Source: Opitutales bacterium (GTDB taxonomy: Bacteria > Verrucomicrobiota > Verrucomicrobiia > Opitutales > UBA953). Taken from it: 64,000 nucleotides of DNA. The stretch is from positions 54,780 through 118,779 of the forward strand of contig SIAU01000001.1 in NCBI GenBank assembly GCA_009691685.1. Reading direction: 5' to 3'. Made by a program: the position numbers and the translations under genes. This document shows, piece by piece, positions 1 through 8,333 of this stretch (position 1 is the first letter of the stretch; the number at the start of each line of letters is the position of its first letter). The notes below the pieces were generated by a model. It saw only the letters and a program-made list of their open reading frames with translations, made no database searches and was not told the DNA's origin.

Positions 1-1140
1 GAGTCGAGGAAGCTTTCTTTGGCTTAAATTAAACCAGCGAGTTCCCGTTCGGAAAAGTTGGTGGAAGTGATCTTGCTGACGTCCGTCGGTCACGTAGACA
101 ATTTCTTCGGCTTTAAAATGTTCAGCTCGATAAAGAAGCGTAGCTAAATCAGTCGATGCGTAATTCGAAGAGCCATCTTTCTTTCTCACGATAAAAGGCA
201 TCTTCGTTTCGGCGTGACGAGAGAAGCGCGGTTCTTCGTCGTCCCAAACGACTAAGGCGCCTTCACTCTCTTCGGCCAGTCCGCATTTCTGCAGCTCGGT
301 GTAAACTTGATTCACCTTATCGCGGTAAAATGATTCACCGAGAATGACGTCACTCTTTAATCCAAATTGATCGTAGATACGCTGACAGGCCGCATTGGAA
401 ACTTGCACGATTTCCTCCCATAATTTCAGGTTTTCAGCGTCCCCTGTTTGTAATTTAGCAAGTTCGGCGCGAGCTGCATCCATTGCCGCAGGATCCGCCT
501 TGGTTTGTACACTGCCCTCTTTATATAATCGCTCAAGGTCTTCGAGCGCGGTTGGACTTTTAGCATCGAGTTTAAATCCGGAACGACGAATCGCCAGAAT
601 AAGAATTCCAAAATTCGTGCCCCAGTCTCCAATATGATTATCGCGAATTAATTCCGCTCCACAAAATTCAATTAAACGTGCGACCGCTTCTCCGATAACA
701 ATCGGACGTAAGTGTCCGACGTGCATTTGCTTGGCGGTATTGGGCGAGGGGTAATCAATCACTACTTTTTTACCGCCCATAATTTTAGCGGCACCCGCAC
801 GCCACTTAGATTCGTCGCGATATTCTTTTAGCCAAGCGCCGAGAGCAACTGGCGTAAGTTTGAAATTAATAAAGCCTGGGCCAGCGACTTCAGCCACAAT
901 GAGACTTTCATCTAACTCTCCGGATGCACGCACCGCTTCAAGTAATGAAGTAGCGAGGGCACGAGGGTTTTGCTTCGCTCTTTTAGCGGCGGCCAAAACT
1001 CCGTTGGCCTGGAAGTCGGCGTGCCGGGGATCGGAGGGGCGCAATTCGGGGTCGAAATCAGAATCGAGACCAGCGACCTGCGGTGCTACCTTACGAAGCA
1101 AAGCATCAAGTTCACGTGCTGGATTAAACCAAACTGGCAT
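1..1140 (-). CDS. argS: Arginyl-tRNA synthetase, N-terminal 380 residues (gene runs off the window)
   Basis: The reverse strand is open from an ATG at 1140 to the window edge. The ORF track missed it because it has no stop inside the window. By hand translation it starts MPVWFNPARELDALL, has an N-terminal tRNA-recognition (Arg_tRNA_synt_N) region with the AGPGFINFKL segment near residue 87, and then the class I HIGH signature in the form HVGH near residue 140 (KQMHVGHLRP). The sequence continues through the catalytic core to a DGRQQDHF segment close to the edge. It charges tRNA-Arg in the cytoplasm. The C-terminal anticodon-binding domain lies outside. It diverges from sufT across a short gap holding two facing CGCTTGCC motifs. 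The identification is firm; only completeness is unknown. Confidence 0.95.
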   Translation of the reverse strand, partial: MPVWFNPARELDALLRKVAPQVAGLDSDFDPELRPSDPRHADFQANGVLAAAKRAKQNPRALATSLLEAVRASGELDESLIVAEVAGPGFINFKLTPVALGAWLKEYRDESKWRAGAAKIMGGKKVVIDYPSPNTAKQMHVGHLRPIVIGEAVARLIEFCGAELIRDNHIGDWGTNFGILILAIRRSGFKLDAKSPTALEDLERLYKEGSVQTKADPAAMDAARAELAKLQTGDAENLKLWEEIVQVSNAACQRIYDQFGLKSDVILGESFYRDKVNQVYTELQKCGLAEESEGALVVWDDEEPRFSRHAETKMPFIVRKKDGSSNYASTDLATLLYRAEHFKAEEIVYVTDGRQQDHFHQLFRTGTRWFNLSQRKLPRL

Positions 1141-1170
1141 ATAAATAGGGGTAGTCTACCACCCGAGTTC

Positions 1171-1208
1171 GGCAAGCGAAGAAGCAATCTTATGCGGACA
1201 CGCTTGCC
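1171..1208. promoter_or_regulatory. Facing pair of CGCTTGCC motifs between argS and sufT
   Basis: GGCAAGCG at 1171-1178 and CGCTTGCC at 1201-1208 form a perfect 8-base inverted pair in the divergent gap. Each copy points at one gene and starts 37-38 bases before that gene's start codon, where a -35 element would sit for a nearly leaderless transcript. No convincing -10 box is visible for either, so the promoter reading is inference. The same motif recurs upstream of rpoZ, rpmB, ettA and, with one change, htrA. Confidence 0.4.
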
Positions 1209-1237
1209 TCCTTGCCACGAACCTCAAGTTTGTGGCT

Positions 1238-1783
1238 ATGTCCACAAGTTTTACCCTCGTCAAAGACTGCACCACCACCCTGATTCCCGCAGGTGATACT
1301 GTGATTCTCGAGAAAGGCACCACGGTGACGGTCACCCAAGCGCTGGGTAATTCGATTACCGTTCGGACCAACCTCGGACTCTTTCGAATTAATGAAAATG
1401 ATATTTCAGCGTTAGGCCCGGAAGGAAAAAACTTATTAAAATCAGATTCTCAAAAATCTGCCGAAGGTCCGCTGAATGATGAAATGATTTGGACAGCTTT
1501 ACGCGGATGCTTTGATCCAGAAATTCCGATTAACATTGTCGACCTTGGACTCATTTATGACCTCGATATAGCCGACGGAACTCAGGGTGGAAAAATAGTG
1601 AATGTTAAAATGACTTTAACCGCACAAGGTTGTGGCATGGGTCCGGTCATCGCTGCTGACGCCAAAGCAAAAATTGAATTACTGGCTGGCGTCGAATCCG
1701 CCGAAGTGTCGATTGTGTGGGAGCCCATTTGGAATCCGCGAATGATTTCCGAAGCGGGACGTAAAGAATTAGGCTTAGAATGA
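1238..1783 (+). CDS. sufT: SufT-like Fe-S cluster assembly protein (DUF59/MIP18 domain)
   Basis: The protein is about 181 residues. The C-terminal half is a DUF59 domain: it contains ALRGCFDPEIPINIVDLGLIYDL, followed by a VKMTLTAQGCGMGP segment carrying the conserved cysteine. The N-terminal 60 residues form the beta-rich extension seen in long SufT proteins. Such proteins help mature Fe-S proteins in the cytoplasm. The track begins at GTG 1232, but ATG 1238 gives a more natural start (MSTSFTLVKD). There is no clear Shine-Dalgarno. It overlaps hemW by 4 bases (ATGA), so the two are probably co-translated. That fits, because HemW is itself an Fe-S radical SAM protein. Other suf genes are not in the window. 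Confidence 0.85.
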   Translation: MSTSFTLVKDCTTTLIPAGDTVILEKGTTVTVTQALGNSITVRTNLGLFRINENDISALGPEGKNLLKSDSQKSAEGPLNDEMIWTALRGCFDPEIPINIVDLGLIYDLDIADGTQGGKIVNVKMTLTAQGCGMGPVIAADAKAKIELLAGVESAEVSIVWEPIWNPRMISEAGRKELGLE

Positions 1784-2919
1784 TCGAGGCCAACAAAGTA
1801 GGTAAGGGAATTTATTTTCACGTACCCTTCTGTGCGTCGACCTGTGATTTTTGTGCGTTCTATCAAGAGCAACCCAAACGTGGCGACATCGACCGCTATC
1901 TGGATGCGATGGAGCAAGAGTGTGAGTTGATGCCGAGTGGCCCCGTAAATACAGCCTTTTGGGGCGGAGGCACCCCGGGTTTACTTCCCGCCGAAGATTT
2001 ATTTCTGCTCGGAAGAACCATGGTTCGCGCGGGTGGCAAACCGAAGGAATGGTCAGTGGAACTAGCTCCTTCATCAGTCCGTGCGGATAAATTAGCGGCG
2101 CTCAAAGAAGCAGGCGTCACTCGTGTATCCTTAGGCGTACAAAGTTTTGATGATGTCACACTCGATACACTAGGAAGACGCCATTCTCCTAAACAAATCA
2201 TGGAGGCCTGGAACTTGATCGAGGACGCAAAATTTCAGAGTCGCAATCTTGATCTTATTTTCGGAATTCCCGGACAGGACGATCAACGATGGCTGGAAGA
2301 CTTAACGCGAGTGATTGAGTTAAAGCCTGATCATATTTCTACTTACTGTTTAACGTTCGAAGAAGACACGGCGATGTTTGTTAAGTTAAGTCAGGGCAAA
2401 GTAAAAATCGATAAAGACTTAGAGTCCTTTCTCTATCGAAAAACTTGGGAAAAATTAGAGAGCGAAGGATACGCTCAATATGAAATTTCTAATTTCGCGA
2501 AACCCGGACATCAATGTGAACACAACCTGATTACTTGGCACATGGGTGATTGGCTCGGCTACGGACCATCGGCCTCCTCTCAGTGGAACCAGCAGCGATG
2601 GACCAACCCAGCAAACCTTGAAGGCTGGCTTAAAGGCATCGAAAACAAGCAGCCCGTGCGCGAGCAAACCAAGGACCTAAAAAATCACGATTTATTAGCC
2701 GATTCACTTATTTTTGGACTGCGACTGAATTCCGGAATTTCGCCTTTTGCCTTGGCTCAACGTTTTCAAACCGAACTACCTAAAAGTATTTCCATTCTAT
2801 TTGCCGATCTCGTTGAAGAAGGGCTCATGGAACTACGTGGCGAGTTTTTCAAACTCACCGGTGAAGGCAGACTTCGGGCCGATGCAATCGGCGTCGCGGT
2901 ATTAGAGAAATTTGATTAA
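1780..2919 (+). CDS. hemW: HemW-like radical SAM protein (heme chaperone, coproporphyrinogen III oxidase family)
   Basis: The 379-residue protein starts with GIYFHVPFCASTCDFCAFY. This is the HemN/HemW radical SAM motif Cx3Cx2C, with cysteines at 18, 22 and 25 that hold a 4Fe-4S cluster. GGGTPG follows, then the usual HemN C-terminal region. The single extra residue class of true HemN, and the length near 380, favour HemW, a heme-binding chaperone, over the oxygen-independent CPO enzyme; sequence alone cannot settle this. The ATG overlaps the sufT stop. At its 3' end it overlaps the convergent DUF3050 gene by 4 bases. Confidence 0.88.
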   Translation: MIEANKVGKGIYFHVPFCASTCDFCAFYQEQPKRGDIDRYLDAMEQECELMPSGPVNTAFWGGGTPGLLPAEDLFLLGRTMVRAGGKPKEWSVELAPSSVRADKLAALKEAGVTRVSLGVQSFDDVTLDTLGRRHSPKQIMEAWNLIEDAKFQSRNLDLIFGIPGQDDQRWLEDLTRVIELKPDHISTYCLTFEEDTAMFVKLSQGKVKIDKDLESFLYRKTWEKLESEGYAQYEISNFAKPGHQCEHNLITWHMGDWLGYGPSASSQWNQQRWTNPANLEGWLKGIENKQPVREQTKDLKNHDLLADSLIFGLRLNSGISPFALAQRFQTELPKSISILFADLVEEGLMELRGEFFKLTGEGRLRADAIGVAVLEKFD

Positions 2920-3686
2920 ACCTTATTCTGAGAGGCCACAATAGCGTCCCATAATTTAATGCGGGACTCAATAGCCGCTAAAGCAGCCGCTCCGGCTTCA
3001 TCCCATTTAGTTTCGTCATTGCCGCAAACCAACTCAACCATGCGCAGGGAGATGGCACCGTGATGACCGCCGTCGACTTCGATATGGCGCTCTAAATAAT
3101 ACTTAAACGTATCCAATTTACCGGCGTGCTCCTGACTGAGCTTAACGACTAGTTCATGAAACATATCGGGGATTAAATCTTCGCGGCCAAAAGTAAAAGC
3201 GGAGGCCACTTCATGTAATTTTCCTTGGGTCGCTAAATTAAAAGTGTGAGCAGAAAACTCAGCAGCTCCTGCAGGGACGCCAGATAATTTTAGGGCCGCA
3301 GCGGTGGTAGATTTACGTTTTACACTTTCGAGCGCCGCGAGGATTGACTGCGTAGATGAGCCTGCCTGATTCATGGCCCGTAAATAAAGTTCGAAGTGGC
3401 TAATGCGGGTGCCACTGGGATCCACGTCGGATTCCTCCCCGCAGACAATTTCGTTAATTAAAAATCGCACTTCGGGATCGCCCACGGGAACCCAAGGTAA
3501 GTCTATGCAGGTTAAATCACGCTGCAGTCGCTTTAGTAAGGACATAAAATCCCACACGGCGAAGGCGTGAAATTGCATGAAGTTTTGGATATCACTCAAC
3601 GTACCCATGCGTGCATACAGCGCATGCTTTAGTAAACGTTCGCGAGCGGGGGCAATGCGTTGACGGATATCAGCAAGACTCTTCAT
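2916..3686 (-). CDS. DUF3050 family protein with predicted heme-oxygenase-like fold
   Basis: I recognise the DUF3050 family from LKHALYARMGTLSDIQNFMQFHAFAVWDFMSLLKRLQ and the C-terminal YYLERHIEVDGGHHGAISLRMVE segment. The protein is 256 residues, all-helical by appearance, with no signal peptide. Conserved His/Glu residues (FHAF, ERHIEVDGGHHG) resemble the di-iron ligands of heme-oxygenase-like oxidases. A metal-dependent oxidase role is inference and the substrate is unknown. It follows trmL by 48 bases on the same strand and may be the last gene of an rpoZ-smpB-trmL run. Its stop codon overlaps hemW convergently, so long 3' ends of the two mRNAs would be antisense to each other. Confidence 0.75.
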   Translation of the reverse strand: MKSLADIRQRIAPARERLLKHALYARMGTLSDIQNFMQFHAFAVWDFMSLLKRLQRDLTCIDLPWVPVGDPEVRFLINEIVCGEESDVDPSGTRISHFELYLRAMNQAGSSTQSILAALESVKRKSTTAAALKLSGVPAGAAEFSAHTFNLATQGKLHEVASAFTFGREDLIPDMFHELVVKLSQEHAGKLDTFKYYLERHIEVDGGHHGAISLRMVELVCGNDETKWDEAGAAALAAIESRIKLWDAIVASQNKV

Positions 3687-3734
3687 ACTTCAGCAAACTA
3701 CGAAAAGTAATTAAGAGGCAACTATCGGCCTCAG

Positions 3735-4205
3735 TTATTTTAACTTTATTTGTCGAAGGGCCTCGTAAGTCGCGATTCCACAGGCCGTTGATAAATTCAG
3801 TGACCTTAGAGATTCATTTAAATGAGGTATTTTGGTGGAGCGTTCGGGACCAAACCAAGCGTGGACCTCGGCGGGCGCACCTGATCCTTCATTTCCAAAA
3901 ACTAAACCATCACCTAACTCAAATTTCACATCCCAGATTCCTTGTTTAGCTTTAGTCGTAAAAAGCCATAGGCGTTCAGGACGGTCAGGCGAGGCGAGAA
4001 ACGCCGCCCAGTTATCATGATGTCGTACATCGAGCTCGTGCCAATAATCCATACCTGCACGGCGCAGCTGTTTATCTTCTAGAGAAAAACCCAGCGGATG
4101 AATTAAGTGCAAACGACAATCCGTGACAGCGCAGAGGCGTCCGATGTTGCCAGTATTCGGAGGAATTTCTGGACAGATTAAAACGATGTGTAAGGGAGGC
4201 TTCAC
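3735..4205 (-). CDS. trmL: tRNA (cytidine/uridine-34-2'-O)-methyltransferase, TrmL-like SPOUT enzyme
   Basis: The protein has 156 residues, the usual size for this compact SPOUT methyltransferase. Signatures are the N-terminal CPEIPPNTGNIGRLCAVT, the central GNEGSG, and the C-terminal trefoil-knot stretch IPHLNESLRSLNLSTACGIATYEALRQ, which binds S-adenosylmethionine. The family methylates the ribose of wobble base 34 in tRNA-Leu isoacceptors. The start is GTG at 4205, overlapping the smpB TGA stop as GTGA, which argues for translational coupling. Confidence 0.93.
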   Translation of the reverse strand: MKPPLHIVLICPEIPPNTGNIGRLCAVTDCRLHLIHPLGFSLEDKQLRRAGMDYWHELDVRHHDNWAAFLASPDRPERLWLFTTKAKQGIWDVKFELGDGLVFGNEGSGAPAEVHAWFGPERSTKIPHLNESLRSLNLSTACGIATYEALRQIKLK

Positions 4206-4669
4206 CGGCGGCTGCGCATGGCGCGTGAGATCTCACGCTTCGCATCTCTTTCTTTAATATCTTGGCGGCGGTCGTGTTGTTTTTTACCTTTGCCAATCGC
4301 GATTAAACATTTCGCCAAGCCGTGTTTAAAATAAATTTTTAGTGGAATGATAGTCGAGCCGCCGGAACGAACCTCTTCCGTAATACGGGCCACTTCGACG
4401 GCCTTTAATAAAAGTTTTCGGGTGCGATAAGGATCGTGATTGTTATGATTACCAAAATCGTACTCCGCGATGTGAGCGTGAAAAAGTACGGGGCCCTTCG
4501 GAGTGAGGCGGACAAAAGAGTCGGCGATGTTGGCACGACCCAAGCGCAGAGATTTTACTTCGGTGCCCAGCAAGACCAGACCCGCTTCAAAAGTCTGTCC
4601 AATGAAGTAGTCACGTCCCGCCTTGGGGTTATTAACCTCGGGCAACGACTGTTCTTTTCGGGCGGACAT
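4202..4669 (-). CDS. smpB: SsrA-binding protein SmpB
   Basis: This is the 155-residue partner of tmRNA in rescue of stalled ribosomes. Family hallmarks are clear: GTEVKSLRLGRANIADSFV in the beta-barrel core, YDFGNHNNHDPYRTRKLLL, and LKIYFKHGLAKCLIAIGKGKKQHDRRQDIKERDAKRE leading into the basic C-terminal tail that folds in the ribosomal mRNA channel. The ATG at 4669 lies 52 bases after rpoZ; its stop overlaps trmL. The tmRNA gene itself is not seen in the window. Confidence 0.97.
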   Translation of the reverse strand: MSARKEQSLPEVNNPKAGRDYFIGQTFEAGLVLLGTEVKSLRLGRANIADSFVRLTPKGPVLFHAHIAEYDFGNHNNHDPYRTRKLLLKAVEVARITEEVRSGGSTIIPLKIYFKHGLAKCLIAIGKGKKQHDRRQDIKERDAKREISRAMRSRR

Positions 4670-4721
4670 AGGTTAGTGGATAAAATAACCGCTCAACCCC
4701 GTCCTCCCTAAGCAAAGAAGA

Positions 4722-4973
4722 TTAGGACTGAACTTGATCTTCAGGAGCGAAGTTCCAAGTAATCTTATCTTCGATAATTTCACGAAGGGCGATATCTTCA
4801 GGCGAAAGGGTTTCATAGAGATCGCCCCCTAATAAATGCTTATACTTGGCAGGTGCACCCTGTTGGCGCTCGGCAGTGGCACGGAGCTGTTTCACACGGC
4901 GTGAGACAACATTAATTAAAATATTGGGATCGGTAATCTTCTTTTTAGCTTCCATCAAATAGTCGTCGCGCAT
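4722..4973 (-). CDS. rpoZ: DNA-directed RNA polymerase omega subunit
   Basis: The 83-residue protein matches RpoZ. It has an N-terminal ITDPNILINVVSRRVKQLRATAERQQGAP segment, which packs on the RpoC C-terminus, and the ALREIIEDKI segment. Omega assists assembly of beta-prime; rpoB and rpoC are also in this window. It heads a leftward group with smpB and trmL. A CGCTTGCCA element lies 59 bases before the start codon. Confidence 0.9.
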   Translation of the reverse strand: MRDDYLMEAKKKITDPNILINVVSRRVKQLRATAERQQGAPAKYKHLLGGDLYETLSPEDIALREIIEDKITWNFAPEDQVQS

Positions 4974-5001
4974 GGTATGTTTTCTGTTGAGAGAACCCCG
5001 A

Positions 5002-5032
5002 AACCTAGGGCTACACCCCCCTCTGGCAAGCG
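5002..5032 (-). promoter_or_regulatory. Candidate rpoZ promoter
   Basis: On the reverse strand CGC-TTGCCA (5032-5024) is followed after 16 bases by TAGGTT (5007-5002), a TAnnnT-type -10. The predicted transcript would have a leader of about 20 bases before the rpoZ ATG. The -35 copy belongs to the recurring CGCTTG(A/C)C motif of this window. Both boxes deviate from consensus. Confidence 0.4.
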
Positions 5033-5093
5033 TTTTAAGGGATAAATTGGCTTTGCCCTATTCAGATTTCTCTAAATAACTTAAATAAACCCT

Positions 5094-5510
5094 ATGCAAC
5101 CGCCTAAAAACTACGGTGAATCGATGAAATCCAAAGGTGGCTTCGGTCGATTAATCAACGCACTCGTCTACACTTGGGATGGACTGAAGGCCGCCGCTCA
5201 ACACGAAGAAGCTTTCAAACAGGAACTCATCGTCGTCATTCCTCTTTCCATTGTTGCTTGGTTCATTCCCGTACCGGCAGTCGAACGCGCCCTTCTCTTT
5301 TCGGTTCTGCAAATGATTCTCATCGTAGAATTAATTAACTCAGCGATTGAGGCGAACACCGACCACATTTCTCTCGATCGTCACCCTTTGGCGAAACGCG
5401 CGAAGGACATGGGCAGTGCTGCGGTCTTCCTGACCATTCTTTCTGCGATAGCCATTTGGGTCGGAGTGCTCTGGCGCAACGACCTCATTCAAAATTTGTT
5501 TTCGAAATAA
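5094..5510 (+). CDS. dgkA: Diacylglycerol kinase, DgkA type
   Basis: The 138-residue integral membrane kinase phosphorylates diacylglycerol (or undecaprenol in some lineages) at the inner membrane. The family signature ELINSAIEANTDHIS, which holds catalytic and metal-binding acidic residues, is at residues 79-93. Three hydrophobic helices (about 43-60, 64-83 and 108-127) follow an amphipathic N-terminus with the conserved AAQHEEAFKQE. The start may be ATG 5094 or the in-frame ATG 5124 (MKSKGGFGR). A TAAATA sequence ends 6 bases before ATG 5094, so the mRNA may be nearly leaderless. Confidence 0.92.
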   Translation: MQPPKNYGESMKSKGGFGRLINALVYTWDGLKAAAQHEEAFKQELIVVIPLSIVAWFIPVPAVERALLFSVLQMILIVELINSAIEANTDHISLDRHPLAKRAKDMGSAAVFLTILSAIAIWVGVLWRNDLIQNLFSK

Positions 5511-5533
5511 TGAACGTGGCTGAGACGCCCAAT

Positions 5534-5562
5534 AAAAAACCCCGCGAGTGACGGGGTTTTTT
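5534..5562. terminator. Bidirectional intrinsic terminator between dgkA and rpmB
   Basis: AAAAAACCCCG, a 7-base loop and CGGGGTTTTTT make a strong stem flanked by A-runs and T-runs. It can therefore end dgkA transcripts rightward and rpmB transcripts leftward. Confidence 0.9.
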
Positions 5563-5581
5563 GTTAAGCTAATTTCTGAAA

Positions 5582-5812
5582 TTAGGCTTTGGTTACTAAA
5601 CCAGCTTTGATGGCCTTAACCGAAACCCATTGGCGTTTTACCGAACCGTTAGGTTGGAGAACGCGAATGCGTTGAACATTGGGGCGAAAGACGCGCTTCG
5701 TTTGTTTAACGAGCTGGAAGCCGATACCACCACTCTTCTTGGATTGACCACGGTGAATGATTCGACGGCCTTTGACGGGGCGCTTGCCGGTGACGCTGCA
5801 GATACGGGACAT
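5582..5812 (-). CDS. rpmB: 50S ribosomal protein L28
   Basis: The track ORF begins too early. The correct start is ATG 5812, giving the 76-residue MSRICSVTGKRPVKGRRIIHRGQSKKSGG..., a typical L28. The upstream sequence supplies one of the few clear Shine-Dalgarno sequences here (AAGGAG at 5830-5825, 12 bases before the ATG). L28 binds the large subunit near the exit-site tRNA. The N-terminal CSVTGKRP keeps only one cysteine, so this is the zinc-free type. The gene stands alone, without rpmG (L33) beside it. A CGCTTGCCA motif lies 59 bases before the ATG, exactly as at rpoZ. Confidence 0.95.
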   Translation of the reverse strand: MSRICSVTGKRPVKGRRIIHRGQSKKSGGIGFQLVKQTKRVFRPNVQRIRVLQPNGSVKRQWVSVKAIKAGLVTKA

Positions 5813-5875
5813 AGTAGTTTTGTTCTCCTTGGAAGGTCGTAGCAAATAAGTGAGGTGCCGATTGGCAAGCGGTAA

Positions 5876-7045
5876 TTAAGTCCGTCGCAAAGCACGATCT
5901 AAACCACTTAAACCTTCTGAAAACTCACTAGATTTGGGTAAAAGGCTCAGAATTACCGAGGGTGAATTAGAGGACAGACCATAAAAATAACCTGGGTGAG
6001 CCCAAACTCCTTCATCTAAGGCATTAAGTAGTAGGCGTTCTTCCGACACCCCTGGAGGCAAACCGAGAATAGCCATCCATCCAGCCGGACGAGGTAAAAC
6101 AGTGCAAGCATGGCCCGATGAGACGACCCAGTCTTTTAGAATTTGTTGGTTCTCACTCACGCGTGTTCGGATGGCCGCACGAATCGGTTCGGCTCGACGA
6201 AGTAAATCGGGCAGAGCTAATTGTGCTGGAGTATTTACTGAAAGAAAAGCATCAGCGATGTGTTCGAGGCGACGGCAAGATTCTTGGACGGTATCGGTCG
6301 GACCCGAGACAATAATCCAACCTACTTTTAATTGAGGAGCGACGGCGACTTTTGAAAGTCCACTTAACACATAAAGAGCCACTTGAGTTTCTCCCACCCA
6401 AGTGCCCGGCGAACTCACGCCTTCGGCTGGATAATCTAAAAAGACTTCATCACAAAGAACGGCTAAACTATTTTTTAAAGCGAAGTTGCGAAGGATATCA
6501 CGATCACGTCGACTCACAAAAGCCCCGGTGGGATTAGAGGGATTGATACAAACAATCGCCCGTGTTTGTCGGCTCGCCGTCAGACTCGCCAAATCAATCA
6601 CCCACTCACCGGCGAGTTGTACTAATCGATACGGCCTCAGTGTAACGCCCTCCAATGCGGCAATCACTTCTAATAATGGATAGGCAGGCTCGGGTACTAA
6701 AATTTCATCACCCGGATTACATAATAATTTAAATAACCAACTATAACCTTCACTGGTACTGGCAGATAAAAATATGCGGTCGGGCGTGAGGCGTGTTCCG
6801 CGAGCGAGATAATAATCTGCAATCGCCGTGCGAGCGACCGTCAGCCCACGCGCATCGGGATCTTGTCGCTGGATTCCATCGCGGCGAAGCAAGGTGCCTA
6901 ATTCTAAGACGGACCAACCAAATCCTGCCGTAGCGGGATTTGCATCAGCCAAATCGAGTGTCGGCAAACCAGCGGTTCGGCGACGTTCCCGCGCCTTGCT
7001 TAAGGCGTTTGAATCATCTGCAAAAGAGAGTCGGGAACTGAACAT
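5876..7045 (-). CDS. PLP-dependent aminotransferase, fold type I (class I/II)
   Basis: The chosen start is ATG 7045 (MFSSRLSFADDSNALS...), giving 389 residues. The track's extra 45 N-terminal residues read antisense to fabV and look non-coding. Family features are DLADANPATAGF near the N-terminus, INPSNPTG (substrate-carboxylate region), CDEVFLDYPAEG (PLP-binding Asp and Tyr), SGLSKVAVAPQLKVGW with the Schiff-base lysine, and a C-terminal Arg region (ILSLLPKSSEF) that is less typical. It is cytoplasmic. The amino-acid substrate cannot be assigned. It diverges from fabV with an 85-base gap. Confidence 0.85.
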   Translation of the reverse strand: MFSSRLSFADDSNALSKARERRRTAGLPTLDLADANPATAGFGWSVLELGTLLRRDGIQRQDPDARGLTVARTAIADYYLARGTRLTPDRIFLSASTSEGYSWLFKLLCNPGDEILVPEPAYPLLEVIAALEGVTLRPYRLVQLAGEWVIDLASLTASRQTRAIVCINPSNPTGAFVSRRDRDILRNFALKNSLAVLCDEVFLDYPAEGVSSPGTWVGETQVALYVLSGLSKVAVAPQLKVGWIIVSGPTDTVQESCRRLEHIADAFLSVNTPAQLALPDLLRRAEPIRAAIRTRVSENQQILKDWVVSSGHACTVLPRPAGWMAILGLPPGVSEERLLLNALDEGVWAHPGYFYGLSSNSPSVILSLLPKSSEFSEGLSGLDRALRRT

Positions 7046-7130
7046 GGCCCATCCAACCCTAAGTTTGCCACCGGAGCAAGTGGAAGAAAATCGGGTTGAA
7101 GTTAAGCCCCGACGGTTCAATCCTCTCACT

Positions 7131-8333
7131 ATGTCCCAGCAAGTCCTCAAGCCCCGTGTCCGTGGATTTATTTGCATCACCTCACACCCCGAAGGTTGTG
7201 CCGCTCATGTGCGCGAGCAAATCAGCTACGTAAAATCACGTAAGCCGCTCCAAGGCGGACCCAAGTCAGTCCTCGTGATCGGCTCTTCGACTGGCTACGG
7301 CTTATCTTCACGTATCGCAGCCGCTTTCGGTTCAGGCGCCGCCACCCTCGGAGTATTTTTTGAACGCAATGGCGAAGGCGATAAACCTGGCAGCCCCGGT
7401 TGGTATAACACCGCAGGTTTTCACGCCGAAGCCAAAAAGGCCGGACTCAAAGCATTCTCGATTAATGGTGATGCGTTTTCGGCGGAAATAAAAAATCAGG
7501 TTATCGAGACGATTAAAAAGAAAATGCCGAACGGGAAAATCGATTTGGTGATTTATTCTTTAGCTTCACCTCGGCGCACGGCCCCTGATGGCGTGACTTA
7601 CAAATCGACCCTCAAGCCAACGGGGGCGCCCTTCCACGCCAAGAATTTAGATACCGACCGTAAAGTGGTAAACGAGGTCACACTCGAAACCGCGAACGCT
7701 GAAGAAATTTTAAATACCGTTAAAGTCATGGGCGGAGAAGACTGGGAAATCTGGATGCATCAACTCGACCAAGCTGGGGTGATCGCCGAGGGTTGCCAAT
7801 CCGTTGCCTATTCATATATTGGACCACAAGTCACTTGGCCGATTTACAAGGACGGAACCATTGGCAAAGCCAAAGAAGACCTGGAACGTGCTGGCGAAAA
7901 AATTGATAACCTGATGAAGCTCCATCGCGGGCGGGCCTTTGTTTCGGTCAACAAAGCCGTCGTCACTCAAGCGAGTTCCGCTATTCCGGTGGTCCCCCTT
8001 TATGTTTCTCTGCTTTTCAAAATTATGAAGGCCAAGGGAAATCATGAAGGTTGTATTGAACAAATTCAGCGGCTCTACGAAAAACAAATGTATAACGGTG
8101 AGTGCTTGAACTTTGATGAAAAAGGTCGCGTACGTATTGATGACCTGGAAATGCTGCCCGAGATTCAAAAAGCGGTCTTTGATATTTGGCCTAAGGTTAC
8201 CACCGAAACCTTTGATCAATACGGTGACTTTGCTGGCTACCAATCTGACTTCCTCAAAAACTTTGGCTTCGGACTCACCGGAGTTGATTACGATACTCCC
8301 ACCGAAGTAGAACGCCCGATTGAGGATGCCTAA
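7131..8333 (+). CDS. fabV: Trans-2-enoyl-ACP reductase FabV
   Basis: The 400-residue protein catalyses the NADH-dependent last step of fatty acid elongation and belongs to the triclosan-insensitive FabV type. Signatures are VRGFICITSHPEGC at the start, the dinucleotide-binding GSSTGYGLSSRIAAAFG, and the catalytic Tyr-x8-Lys motif in YKDGTIGKAK, preceded by SYIGPQVTWP. ATG 7131 is preferred over the longer track ORF (6828), because family members begin just before KPRVRGF and the extra part overlaps the aminotransferase. The stop is directly followed by the GTG of parA. Confidence 0.95.
   Translation: MSQQVLKPRVRGFICITSHPEGCAAHVREQISYVKSRKPLQGGPKSVLVIGSSTGYGLSSRIAAAFGSGAATLGVFFERNGEGDKPGSPGWYNTAGFHAEAKKAGLKAFSINGDAFSAEIKNQVIETIKKKMPNGKIDLVIYSLASPRRTAPDGVTYKSTLKPTGAPFHAKNLDTDRKVVNEVTLETANAEEILNTVKVMGGEDWEIWMHQLDQAGVIAEGCQSVAYSYIGPQVTWPIYKDGTIGKAKEDLERAGEKIDNLMKLHRGRAFVSVNKAVVTQASSAIPVVPLYVSLLFKIMKAKGNHEGCIEQIQRLYEKQMYNGECLNFDEKGRVRIDDLEMLPEIQKAVFDIWPKVTTETFDQYGDFAGYQSDFLKNFGFGLTGVDYDTPTEVERPIEDA

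Noticed and set aside
6828-7130. 100-residue N-terminal extension of FabV in the ORF track
   Set aside because: It overlaps the divergent aminotransferase and is absent from the FabV family; ATG 7131 fits the known N-terminus.
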